Source: Flavobacterium sp. TR2
GTDB lineage: Bacteria > Bacteroidota > Bacteroidia > Flavobacteriales > Flavobacteriaceae
DNA: 64,000 nucleotides
Assembly (NCBI RefSeq): GCF_025252405.1
Contig: NZ_CP104307.1
Location: 3,596,001 to 3,660,000 of the forward strand
Direction: 5' to 3'
A program made the position numbers and the translations under genes. The notes beneath the pieces are model-generated. The model saw only the letters and a program-made list of their open reading frames with translations, made no database searches and was not told where the DNA came from. Below, one piece after another: positions 50,054 to 59,031 of this stretch; within the stretch, counting starts at the first letter, position 1; every line of letters begins with the position of its first letter.

Positions 50054-50785
50054 ATGGAGATAACGTGCAAAAACTGCCATCAGATTTTTAAAGGTCATTA
50101 TTGCAGCAATTGCGGACAGCCCGCAGAAACACACAAGATAAACGCTCATTTTTTATGGCACGATATTCAGCACGGTTTATTGCATTTTGACAAAGGAATT
50201 CTGTACTCTTTAAAACAATTGTTTACCAGACCTGGCCATTCTATCCGTGAATTTATTGAAGGCAAAAGAGTTCGTCACTTTAAACCTTTATCTCTTGTTG
50301 TAGTTTTGGCAACGCTTTACGGCTTTATGTGCCACTATTTTGAAATTAATTTTTTCAAAAATTCATCAAGCGAGTATCTAGATTATGATCATTTGAATGA
50401 ATGGTTTGCAACTCATTTTTCTTGGGTTACAATTGCGACAATTCCGTTTTACACCATAGGAACGTACGCAGTTTTTAGAAATCAAGGATACAATTTTGTA
50501 GAGTTTTTTGTGCTTAATACATTTAAGGCTTCTCAGAGGCTTTTTGTTCAGATTTTAATGTTTCCTGTTTTGCTATATCTAAACAAAACAAATCATATAC
50601 AGCAATTCTCAAATATAACTTATGCTATAGGTTTGATTTTAATATTCTGGACTAATATTCAGTTTTTCAACAAACTATCAAAAACAAAGGCTTTTTTACT
50701 GTCTATTTTAAGCCATATCATATTTTTCATTTCGTTTTTTGCTTTCTTAACGATTGTGTTTTTATTGAGCGGAAAGTTTTCTTAA
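50054..50785 (+). CDS. DUF3667 family membrane protein with zinc ribbon
   Basis: 243 residues. A four-Cys zinc ribbon stands at the N-terminus (CKNC and CSNC), then the family block QHGLLHFDKGILYSLKQLFTRPGHSIREFIEGKRVRHFKP and four or five membrane helices to the end. Widespread in Bacteroidota, unknown role. Convergent with the cytochrome c maturation gene. Confidence 0.92.
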   Translation: MEITCKNCHQIFKGHYCSNCGQPAETHKINAHFLWHDIQHGLLHFDKGILYSLKQLFTRPGHSIREFIEGKRVRHFKPLSLVVVLATLYGFMCHYFEINFFKNSSSEYLDYDHLNEWFATHFSWVTIATIPFYTIGTYAVFRNQGYNFVEFFVLNTFKASQRLFVQILMFPVLLYLNKTNHIQQFSNITYAIGLILIFWTNIQFFNKLSKTKAFLLSILSHIIFFISFFAFLTIVFLLSGKFS

Positions 50786-50805
50786 GAAATCAAATTTTAA
50801 GCAAT

Positions 50806-50836
50806 AAAAAAGGGTTCAAAATTTGAACCCTTTTTC
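50806..50836. terminator. bidirectional terminator
   Basis: AAAAAGGGTTCAAA / TTTGAACCCTTTTT, almost loopless, between two convergent genes. Confidence 0.85.
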
Positions 50837-50852
50837 TATGAAATACGAATGA

Positions 50853-53800
50853 TTATTTTTTTACTTTTTTAGTTTTATAGTATTTTCTATATTTTGGATA
50901 AGTAACTGCTCCAATTATAGAAATTGTTATCAAACAATAATAAATCCAGTTTAACGAATGTGCTTCACCGCTTGCATAAGAGTGTAGCCCCACTAAGTGG
51001 AAGTTTACTCCGTAATAAGTAAACAAGATTGATACAAAAGCATACATACTCATTAAGTTAAAGAACCATTTTCCTCTTAATGCTGGAACAAAACGCGCGT
51101 GAATTACAAAGGCATAAACCATAATTGAGATTAAAGCCCAAGTTTCTTTTGGATCCCAACCCCAGTAACGTCCCCAGCTTTCGTTTGCCCATTGTCCTCC
51201 TAAGAAGTTTCCAATTGTAAGCATGATAAGACCAATTGTAAGAGCCATTTCGTTGATGTAACTTACTTCTTTGATATGCAGATCCATTTTGGCTTTGTTT
51301 TTATCATTCGTAAAGAAAATCAATAAAAGAGCCACAAATCCTAAAATCATTCCTAAAGCAGTCGGACCATAACTTGCTACAATTACTGCAACGTGAATCA
51401 TTAGCCAATAAGAATTAAGAACTGGCTGCAAGTTTGCAATTTCTGGATCGATCCAGTTCATGTATGCCGCCATTAAAATCATTGCGGTAACAAACGCTGA
51501 TGAAGCCACTGTAAGTTTCGATTTTCTATCAAAAGCCAATCCGAAGAACATGGTTGACCAAGCCACATATACAATAGATTCGTAAGCATTACTCCAAGGT
51601 GCGTGACCCGAAATATACCAGCGTGCAATTAAGCCTAAGGTATGAAGCCCAAATAACAATCCGATGATAATATGGAAACCGTTTATAGTAATTCTAAGCC
51701 ACTTTTTCTCAAAGAAAATATTAAGAATAGTAAACATCAGCATAAGAATAGATGCTGTAATGTACCAATAAGGCAATACTTTGAAAACATCATACTTATT
51801 ATAAGCGATCTCAGCATCAATTTTATCTTCGCTTGGCCTTACTTTAGCTCCAAATTTCTTTTGGAAACCATTAATGCTTTCTACCAAATTATCAGCTGTA
51901 TCAAAGTTTTTCTGAATTGAACCATTGTTTAAAGCACTAAAATATAATGGAAGGATTTGTTGAACATAAGTAGAATCCATTCCTTTAAAACCTGCATTAT
52001 CACGTTCTAAGTAAGAAACCCATTTGTTTCCAGGATCATTTGGAACAGGAAATATTTTTAAAATACGGCCACTTAAAGCAGATTCCATTAAGTTTACTTT
52101 CTTGTCTGTTTCGACAAAATCTTTCTCAAAATTATTTGGATTTGCCGCTTTATATGCCGCATCTAAATAAGGAGATAATTTATAATTTCCTTGCTCATCA
52201 AAGAATTTTACAAATGGAGCGTACTGATCTTTTGAATCAATTCCGATGATTTTACGAATACTATCGTTTCCAGATTTAATATAAATTAATGGTATCTGAA
52301 TCCAAACCTGAGCATACTGTGTCATAGATAAAAACACTTGATCTGAATTCATTCCGTTGTACGTGTCTTTATGGCTTACTTTACGAAGCAACTCAGATGA
52401 AAACGTGTTAATTGGCTTCATTCTACCTCCAGCATCCTGAATAATCAAACGTCCAAATTTTGCCGCGTGAGACTCTGGCGCTTTATAAATAGTCAATAAA
52501 GAATCTAACTGTTTCTGACTAGGCGGAGCCGTAACATGATTTGCATGGTCATTTGGATCTGCAGAATGCGCGTGATCATGAGTGTGATCGTGTGAATGAA
52601 CATGAGGCGTTTGCTGTGCAAAACCGTTTAAACCAATCAATAAAATTAAAATGGTGATTAATTTTTCCTTTTTCTTCTGAATCGCATCAAGTTTGCGTTT
52701 CAAATCTCCGAAACGAGAATGTTTTGTAAACATAATAGCCATTAAACCGATGTATAAAAGAAAATAACCTAAATACGTAATATTAGTTCCCCAAAAATCA
52801 TGGTTTACAGATAAAACTGTTCCTTTTTCGTCTGGATCAAATGAAGATTGAAAGAAACGGTAGCCTTTATGATCCAAAACATGGTTCATAAAAATGTCTG
52901 CATCAAAAGTTTCTGTAGAATCTTGAACGGTTACTTTACTTTTAAAAGCAGAATAACTCTTTTCTGTTCCTGGATATTTATCTGCAATAAAATCGTTTAA
53001 ACGAATTTTAAATGGTAAAACATAAGCTTTACTTCCGTAGAATAAAGAATACTCAACCTTACCTATTTTCACTGTTTTTGGTTCTCCAATTTGTCCTTTA
53101 GAACCAAAAAGCATTACTTCTTTTTCTTGTCCTTCTGCTTTTACTTTTACAACCAAAGCATCAGTATGAGATTTTGCTTTAAAGTCATTATTGGATTCGT
53201 AATCCACTTTACCTTTCAATGGAGGTTCTGGAAATACAATTCTAATATCTCCAATGCTGTATAAAGAGCGCATCATTAAAGGCTGTACATTATCTTTTGT
53301 AACTTTTCCTTTAAACTGATCTGCCATTCGCATAAACTCACCCTCAAAAGGAGTTTGAATCGTGTATTCTTTTCCAGTTGTATTAATATTGATTGCTCCA
53401 TCTGTCTGCTTATTTAAAGCAAATAGAACATTGTGGATATTTTGAACTTCACCTTCTTTTAGGTAATGTTCTTCACGTCCGCCAGCTCCGGCTTCAACCA
53501 ATTTAAGGTATAAAGTTCCATTTGGATCTGGCTTAACCACTTCTTTGGCTCCCATGATATAGTTTGAATACGTAACTTCAAAAGGAGTTTCATCGAATTT
53601 TCCTGAAATGCTGAAATCATTGTTTGTCGCAGGAGAAAGTAAAAGGCTTTTTTCGAAAACTCTTCTCTTCATTTCGCCTTTATATTCGCCATCAGCGAAA
53701 ATAGTTAGAAAAGTCTTATCTGAATATATTTGGTTTTCTGCCGCGCCTTCGCGAATTGGCATCATTCCTTCATAACTGATGTAACGCGTAATAAAAGCTC

Positions 53801-54074
53801 CCAAAATGATAAAAACAAAAGCAAGGTGTAATATTAGCGTTGCCCATTTTTCTTTTTTATGCAGTTGGTATTTTTTGATATTTCCGAAGAAATTAATCAT
53901 AAAGATGGCCATAATTGCCTCAAACCACCATGTATTGTAAATTAGTATTCTAGCCGTATCGGTATTGTATTTACTTTCGATAAAAGTTCCAACACCCATT
54001 GCAATTGCAAATGCTAAAAAAAGAACGGCCATTAATCGTGTAGAAAACAAAAAAGAGAATATTTTTTTATCCAT
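50853..54074 (-). CDS. ResB-CcsA fusion cytochrome c maturation protein
   Basis: 1073 residues: two system II cytochrome c synthetase subunits joined. The N-terminal ResB part (about 1-470) has three TM helices, a large periplasmic domain and a fourth TM near 430. A His-rich stretch (HVHSHDHTHDHAHSADPNDH) lies around 487-510. The C-terminal CcsA part (about 770-1073) holds the WWD haem motif NESWGRYWGWDPKETWALIS and several conserved His (VIHARF). Haem export and attachment to periplasmic apocytochrome c. Bacteroidota commonly use this fused form. The start ATG at 54074 is suitable. Confidence 0.94.
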   Translation of the reverse strand: MDKKIFSFLFSTRLMAVLFLAFAIAMGVGTFIESKYNTDTARILIYNTWWFEAIMAIFMINFFGNIKKYQLHKKEKWATLILHLAFVFIILGAFITRYISYEGMMPIREGAAENQIYSDKTFLTIFADGEYKGEMKRRVFEKSLLLSPATNNDFSISGKFDETPFEVTYSNYIMGAKEVVKPDPNGTLYLKLVEAGAGGREEHYLKEGEVQNIHNVLFALNKQTDGAININTTGKEYTIQTPFEGEFMRMADQFKGKVTKDNVQPLMMRSLYSIGDIRIVFPEPPLKGKVDYESNNDFKAKSHTDALVVKVKAEGQEKEVMLFGSKGQIGEPKTVKIGKVEYSLFYGSKAYVLPFKIRLNDFIADKYPGTEKSYSAFKSKVTVQDSTETFDADIFMNHVLDHKGYRFFQSSFDPDEKGTVLSVNHDFWGTNITYLGYFLLYIGLMAIMFTKHSRFGDLKRKLDAIQKKKEKLITILILLIGLNGFAQQTPHVHSHDHTHDHAHSADPNDHANHVTAPPSQKQLDSLLTIYKAPESHAAKFGRLIIQDAGGRMKPINTFSSELLRKVSHKDTYNGMNSDQVFLSMTQYAQVWIQIPLIYIKSGNDSIRKIIGIDSKDQYAPFVKFFDEQGNYKLSPYLDAAYKAANPNNFEKDFVETDKKVNLMESALSGRILKIFPVPNDPGNKWVSYLERDNAGFKGMDSTYVQQILPLYFSALNNGSIQKNFDTADNLVESINGFQKKFGAKVRPSEDKIDAEIAYNKYDVFKVLPYWYITASILMLMFTILNIFFEKKWLRITINGFHIIIGLLFGLHTLGLIARWYISGHAPWSNAYESIVYVAWSTMFFGLAFDRKSKLTVASSAFVTAMILMAAYMNWIDPEIANLQPVLNSYWLMIHVAVIVASYGPTALGMILGFVALLLIFFTNDKNKAKMDLHIKEVSYINEMALTIGLIMLTIGNFLGGQWANESWGRYWGWDPKETWALISIMVYAFVIHARFVPALRGKWFFNLMSMYAFVSILFTYYGVNFHLVGLHSYASGEAHSLNWIYYCLITISIIGAVTYPKYRKYYKTKKVKK

Positions 54075-54348
54075 TTCTTAGGAATTACATTGTATAAAAG
54101 TGCGACAAAAGTACTTAAAAATGTTGATTAGCAGTCTTTGCCTTTTGTTAATAAAAACCAAAAATAGGAACTATTTTTCAAACAAATTGATAATATAGAA
54201 AGTTTAAACCTACAAAATTAATATCCATTTTTTGATTAATTGGTTTTGCCAAAAAAGCGTTGCAATTCTGGTAAAAAACAGCAGGCAATAAAAAGTTCAA
54301 AAAAGCATTATCTATATTCAAACCGCCCTGCATTAAAAAAAATAATAC

Positions 54349-54357
54349 TAATTTTGC
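54349..54357 (+). promoter_or_regulatory. -7 element of the DUF2520 operon
   Basis: TAATTTTGC, an exact TAnnTTTGC, ends only 4 nt before the ATG at 54362. The mRNA would be nearly leaderless. No TTG at the ideal distance is seen. The gap from 54075 to 54348 contains no convincing gene. Confidence 0.5.
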
Positions 54358-54361
54358 TTTC

Positions 54362-55123
54362 ATGATTCAGATAACAATAATCGGTTCCGGCAACGTTGCG
54401 CAGCATTTGATAAAGGCTTTTTCTGCCAGCAAAATTGTTGAAATCAAACAGGTTTTTTCGAGAAAGAAAGAACCCCTTCAGCATTTAATTAATGATGAAA
54501 AAATCATAACCGATTTAAGCCAATTGCAAACAGCTGATTTACATATTATTTCAGTTTCAGACAATGCTATTCCAGAAGTTTCAGAACAGCTTCCGTTTAA
54601 CAACCAGCTAGTGGTTCATACCTCAGGAACATCTTCAATTGAGTTTCTAAACCCCAAAAATCGTCGAGGCGTATTTTATCCGCTGCAGACATTTTCTAAG
54701 AGCAAAGAATTAGATTATTCTGTAGTGCCTTTCTGTCTTGAAGCAGAAAACACAGCCGATTTTAAACTTTTAGAAACCGTTGCAAAGAGTGTTTCTACTG
54801 CGGTATATTCAATCAGCTCCGAACAGCGAAAAGCACTTCATGTAGCCGCGGTTTTTGTGAGCAATTTTACGAATCATTTATACCAAATGGGACAGGAAAT
54901 CTGTGAAGAGAATCAAGTTCCTTTTGCTATTTTAAGGCCTTTAATTCAGGAAACCGCTGATAAAATAAATACTCTCAATCCTATTGACGCCCAAACAGGG
55001 CCAGCCATACGCCATGATTCAAGTACGATTAATGCGCATTTGGCTTTTTTACAAGACGAAAACAAAAAAAATATCTATAAAATCCTAACACAATCTATAC
55101 AGCATAATGGCAAAAAGTTATAA
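54362..55123 (+). CDS. Rossmann-fold/DUF2520 domain protein
   Basis: 253 residues. N-terminal NAD(P)-binding domain (IIGSGNVAQHL, 6-16) like F420-dependent NADP reductases, then the C-terminal helical DUF2520 domain (KALHVAAVFVSNFTNHLYQMG ... DAQTGPAIRHDSSTINAHL). A reductase or dehydrogenase of unknown substrate. It overlaps the KdsC-like gene by 17 nt, showing tight coupling. Confidence 0.9.
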   Translation: MIQITIIGSGNVAQHLIKAFSASKIVEIKQVFSRKKEPLQHLINDEKIITDLSQLQTADLHIISVSDNAIPEVSEQLPFNNQLVVHTSGTSSIEFLNPKNRRGVFYPLQTFSKSKELDYSVVPFCLEAENTADFKLLETVAKSVSTAVYSISSEQRKALHVAAVFVSNFTNHLYQMGQEICEENQVPFAILRPLIQETADKINTLNPIDAQTGPAIRHDSSTINAHLAFLQDENKKNIYKILTQSIQHNGKKL

Positions 55124-55634
55124 AGAATTAATGAATGACATCACAACCTTTGTTTTTGATGTAGACGGCGTACTTACAGACAGTTCTGTTTTTGTAACCA
55201 ATGAAGGTGAAATGTTAAGAACAATGAATATCCGTGATGGTTTTGCGATGAAAGCGGCAATTGAAAGCGGATATCATGTATGCATTATTTCTGGCGGAAG
55301 CAATGAAGGCGTACGCATACGTCTTCGCAATTTGGGCATTACAGACATCCATTTAGGAACTCCAGATAAAGTAAAAACTTTTACAGCATATACTGAAACT
55401 CATGCTATTAAACCTGAAAATGTTTTATATATGGGAGATGATATACCTGATTATCATGTCATGAAATTAGTTGGGCTTCCAACCTGTCCTCAAGATGCAA
55501 GCCCTGAAATTAAAAATATTTGCCGTTACATTTCGCACGTAAAAGGCGGACGCGGCGCTGTAAGAGACGTTATCGAGCAGGTAATGAAAGTACAAGGAAA
55601 ATGGATGGAGTACTTTAACGGACAACACGATTAA
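55107..55634 (+). CDS. KdsC-like HAD phosphatase
   Basis: 175 residues. HAD motifs: DVDGVLTD (D18 and D20 catalytic), motif II SGGSNEGVRIR, motif III/IV MGDDIPDYHVM. Cap-less C0 HAD, length and sequence of 3-deoxy-D-manno-octulosonate-8-phosphate phosphatase, which would serve LPS core synthesis. KDO neighbours (kdsA, kdsB) are not present in the window, so the assignment rests on family. The start overlaps the end of the DUF2520 gene. Confidence 0.88.
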   Translation: MAKSYKELMNDITTFVFDVDGVLTDSSVFVTNEGEMLRTMNIRDGFAMKAAIESGYHVCIISGGSNEGVRIRLRNLGITDIHLGTPDKVKTFTAYTETHAIKPENVLYMGDDIPDYHVMKLVGLPTCPQDASPEIKNICRYISHVKGGRGAVRDVIEQVMKVQGKWMEYFNGQHD

Positions 55635-55706
55635 ATAAGCCGCAGTTTTCAGTTAGCGTCGCCCCTTTGAACCTTTGTTCCTCAAAACCTTTGTAACTTC
55701 AAAAAA

Positions 55707-56633
55707 ATGAAATTCCTCAAACTCATTCGTTATAAAAACCTTTTAATGCTTGCTTTTATGCAGCTGCTTTTTCGTTATGCCTTTTTAAAACAGCAGGAAA
55801 TTCCGCTTGCGCTGTCTGACTGGCAATACGGACTGCTCGTTTTAAGCACTGTTTTACTGGCTGCTGCAGGTTACGTTATCAATAATATTTATGATGTTGG
55901 AACCGATAGCATCAACAAACCTAATGATGTTGTTGTCGGAAAAGGAATTACAGAAACGGCCGCCTATAACATTTATATCGGTTTGAATATTTCTGGAGTT
56001 GCAATCGGGTTTATTCTTTCAAACATCATAATGAGGCCAACTTTTGCTTCACTTTTTATTCTAATCGCATCGCTCCTATATTTTTATGCAACGACACTAA
56101 AACAAATCATGATTTTAGGCAATTTTGTTGTAGCGCTGCTTTTGGCTGTGAGCGTTCTAATTATTGGAGTTTTTGATATTTTTCCGGCCACCACTAACGA
56201 AAATCAGGCTCAGATGGCAAGTCTTTTCTCTATCCTGATCGATTATGCGCTATTTGCTTTTATGATTAATTTTATTCGAGAGATTATAAAAGACATTGAA
56301 GATGTAAATGGCGATTATAATATGGGAATGAACACGCTGCCTGTCGCAATTGGCGTAAAACGAGCGGCAAAAATAGCATTAGGTTTTGCCATTATCGCAT
56401 TTATTCTATCTGGCCTTTACTGCAATACCTATTTTATGCAGAATAAGCTATATTTTGCTGTTTTTTATGCTTTTATCACTGTTTTGGCCCCTTTATTATA
56501 TTTTATTGTAAAAATATTTGACGCTAAATCTCAAAAAGATTTTCATCATTTAAGCACTATCTTAAAACTCATTCTGTTCTTCGGAATTTTATCCATTCTG
56601 GTTATTGCCTTAAATATCAAATACAATGCTTAA
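55707..56633 (+). CDS. UbiA-family prenyltransferase
   Basis: 308 residues with about eight or nine TM helices. First Asp motif NNIYDVGTDSINKPND (near 63-78), second REIIKDIEDVNGDYNMGMNT (near 190-210). Flavobacterial relatives are often named geranylgeranylglycerol-phosphate geranylgeranyltransferase; the substrate cannot be read here. Distinct from menA at 39120. It overlaps the maf gene by 8 nt. Confidence 0.88.
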   Translation: MKFLKLIRYKNLLMLAFMQLLFRYAFLKQQEIPLALSDWQYGLLVLSTVLLAAAGYVINNIYDVGTDSINKPNDVVVGKGITETAAYNIYIGLNISGVAIGFILSNIIMRPTFASLFILIASLLYFYATTLKQIMILGNFVVALLLAVSVLIIGVFDIFPATTNENQAQMASLFSILIDYALFAFMINFIREIIKDIEDVNGDYNMGMNTLPVAIGVKRAAKIALGFAIIAFILSGLYCNTYFMQNKLYFAVFYAFITVLAPLLYFIVKIFDAKSQKDFHHLSTILKLILFFGILSILVIALNIKYNA

Positions 56634-57210
56634 AGAAAAATTAAAAAAATATAAAATCATTCTAGCTTCGGGATCGCCTCGCAGACAGCAGTTTTTTAAG
56701 GATTTAGATTTAGATTTTGAAATTCGCTTAAAAGATATTGAGGAAATTTATCCGCCTGAATTGAAAGCTGCTGAAATTACCGATTATCTTGCCGAATTGA
56801 AAGCTAGTGCGTTTGAAGGAGAACTGAAAGAAAACGAAATTTTGGTTACAAGTGACACTATTGTTTGGCACCAGAATAAAGCTTTAGGAAAACCCAAAAA
56901 TGCCGAAGAAGCATTTGCAATGATCAAATCGATGTCCAATGCCACTCACGATGTAATAACTTCGGTTTGTTTTAAAACTGCCCACTCCTCTACTCTATTG
57001 CATGATATTACCAAAGTAACATTCAACGATCTATCAGACGAAGCGATTTTGTATTATATCGAAAATTACAAACCTTATGATAAAGCTGGCGCGTATGGAA
57101 TTCAGGAATGGTTTGGTTTTATGGCAGTTGCAAAAGTAGAAGGTTCTTATACCAACGTTATGGGACTTCCGACAGCCAAAGTTTATGAATTTTTGACTAC
57201 ATTAGTGTAA
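56626..57210 (+). CDS. maf: Maf-family nucleotide pyrophosphatase
   Basis: 194 residues. ILASGSPRRQQF with the catalytic loop near 14-25, the SDTIVWHQNKALGKPKNAEEA Asp, and the DKAGAYGIQEW motif near 158. These enzymes remove non-canonical or modified dNTPs and UTP or TTP; some are tied to cell-division control. Its start overlaps the UbiA gene. Confidence 0.93.
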   Translation: MLKEKLKKYKIILASGSPRRQQFFKDLDLDFEIRLKDIEEIYPPELKAAEITDYLAELKASAFEGELKENEILVTSDTIVWHQNKALGKPKNAEEAFAMIKSMSNATHDVITSVCFKTAHSSTLLHDITKVTFNDLSDEAILYYIENYKPYDKAGAYGIQEWFGFMAVAKVEGSYTNVMGLPTAKVYEFLTTLV

Positions 57211-57220
57211 AAAATTATTT

Positions 57221-57751
57221 ATGTTTTCTTTTAAAGAGTATAGCCGCGAAATAATAGCCACAATCATTCTTATTGGAATTTTGATTGTGCTTCGTATGGT
57301 AATTGCCAAACTAATAAGACGATTTGCGGCTACAAGCCAATTGTTTGAACACCGAACCAATCTCGTTATAAAGTATATTAATATTTTGATGAATATACTT
57401 GTGGTGACGATCTTAATTATAATTTGGGGAGTTCAGACGGAAGATATTTTCATTACCATTTCTTCTATTGCAACTGTAATTGGTGTTGCCATGTTTGCGC
57501 AATGGTCTATTTTGAGCAATATCACTTCAGGAATGGTTTTATTTTTCTCTTTTCCTTTTCGAATTGGAGACACAATCAAAATACATGATAAAGATTTTCC
57601 TATTGAGGCTGAAATTGAAGATATTAATACCTTCCACGTAAGCTTAAAAACCAAAGAAGGCGAAAAAATTATTTTCCCTAACAATTTACTGCTGCAAAAA
57701 GGGATTTCTATTATTCCGGCAAAATACGAGGAACGTGAGTTTTTTGATTAA
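57221..57751 (+). CDS. small MscS-type mechanosensitive channel
   Basis: 176 residues: two TM helices (about 10-28 and 45-68), then the pore-lining helix with TVIGVAMFAQWSILSNITSGMVLFF and the MscS beta domain (FRIGDTIKI ... KTKEGEKIIFPNNLLLQKGI). The usual C-terminal cage is missing, so it is a minimal form. Same strand, 10 nt after maf. Confidence 0.88.
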   Translation: MFSFKEYSREIIATIILIGILIVLRMVIAKLIRRFAATSQLFEHRTNLVIKYINILMNILVVTILIIIWGVQTEDIFITISSIATVIGVAMFAQWSILSNITSGMVLFFSFPFRIGDTIKIHDKDFPIEAEIEDINTFHVSLKTKEGEKIIFPNNLLLQKGISIIPAKYEEREFFD

Positions 57752-57852
57752 AATGTAATGGAAATTTTATAACGGGCAAAAGAAAAGCTGGAACATAAAA
57801 AGGCAAATAAAGTGTAATATTTGTTCTATAAATTCAGCTAAATAAAATTAAA

Positions 57853-58953
57853 ATGACTCGGCCCATAACATTACCCTTTTATGCAAAACTTTCTTTTATA
57901 CTGGTTACCTTAATTTGTTTTGCATTTATTTTTTGCATCGGAAAAGATATTCTTACGCCCATCTTAATGGCATTTCTTTTTGCTGTTTTACTGCTTCCGA
58001 TTTTTACTTTTTTAAACACAAAATTTAAATTTCCGAGGCATCTCGCAGCAATAGTCTGCCTCATTATTTTTATATCTGTCATTGTCGGAATTTTGGTTTT
58101 TATCTCTTACCAAGTGACTTATATGGCAAATGACTTTGATACCATTAAGAAAAATGCCAACTCTTTTATTCTTGAAATTCATAAATTTATAAGGGAGAAT
58201 TTCCAGGTAAGCATAGGAGACCAGAAAAAATATCTGGATTCGGTTACCAAAGATTCTGTCAAAACGGGTCAGGCAAAACTAGGCTCGTTTATAATTTCTG
58301 TAAGCGATGTTCTCTTAGACAGCATGATTATTATTGTCTATACTTTTCTGTTTTTAATTTATAAAGAACATTTCAAATTATTTTTTGCCAAATTGATCAA
58401 ACAGGAAAATCATTCCGTTTTGCAGGATATTTTATCTCAGATCAAAGTTTCGATCAACAACTATATTGTAAGCCTAATTATCGAAATGATCGTAGTCTCT
58501 GTGCTTACCAGCTTAGGTTTGTGGATTATCGGCATCAAATATTTCATTCTGCTCGGATTAATTACAGGAATTTTGAATCTGATTCCCTACATCGGAATTA
58601 CGATTGCAGGAATTATTACCATTCTGGCTTCATTGACAGGATCTGGAGAAACATCTGTAATTCTCGGAATTTTAATTGTAAATATTATTGTTCAGTTTAT
58701 TGACAATAATCTTCTTGTTCCTTTAATTATTAATTCTAAAGTAGAAATAAATGCTTTTGTTTCTATTATGGGAATTATAGTTGGAGGCGCCGCAGCAGGA
58801 GTTGCCGGAATGTTTCTGGCTATCCCTCTTTTGGCTATTTTGAAAATTATTTTTGATCGAATTGAATCGCTTTCCGCTTGGGGTTATCTTATGGGCAATC
58901 ACGTTCCGAGAAAATTTGTATGGCGAAAAAGAAAAGTCACAACAGAAAATTAA
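57853..58953 (+). CDS. AI-2E family transporter
   Basis: 366 residues with about eight TM helices arranged in the AI-2E/PerM pattern (LTPILMAFLFAVLLLPIF, then a central soluble loop at about 95-150, then VSINNYIVSLIIEMIVVSVLTSLGLW and NLIPYIGITIAGI). Export of small molecules or cation/proton exchange has been shown for relatives. Substrate unknown. Confidence 0.9.
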   Translation: MTRPITLPFYAKLSFILVTLICFAFIFCIGKDILTPILMAFLFAVLLLPIFTFLNTKFKFPRHLAAIVCLIIFISVIVGILVFISYQVTYMANDFDTIKKNANSFILEIHKFIRENFQVSIGDQKKYLDSVTKDSVKTGQAKLGSFIISVSDVLLDSMIIIVYTFLFLIYKEHFKLFFAKLIKQENHSVLQDILSQIKVSINNYIVSLIIEMIVVSVLTSLGLWIIGIKYFILLGLITGILNLIPYIGITIAGIITILASLTGSGETSVILGILIVNIIVQFIDNNLLVPLIINSKVEINAFVSIMGIIVGGAAAGVAGMFLAIPLLAILKIIFDRIESLSAWGYLMGNHVPRKFVWRKRKVTTEN

Positions 58954-59031
58954 AAAAAGCGTTATGCTAGCATAACATTTATTTATTCCTTATATTCATA
59001 ATACATAAAACTATCTGAAGAAAACTACCGA

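Noticed and set aside
54178..54363. Minus-strand frame of 61 codons before the DUF2520 gene
   Set aside because: No promoter or family pattern, AT-rich, and its start overlaps the plus-strand start codon and -7 box.
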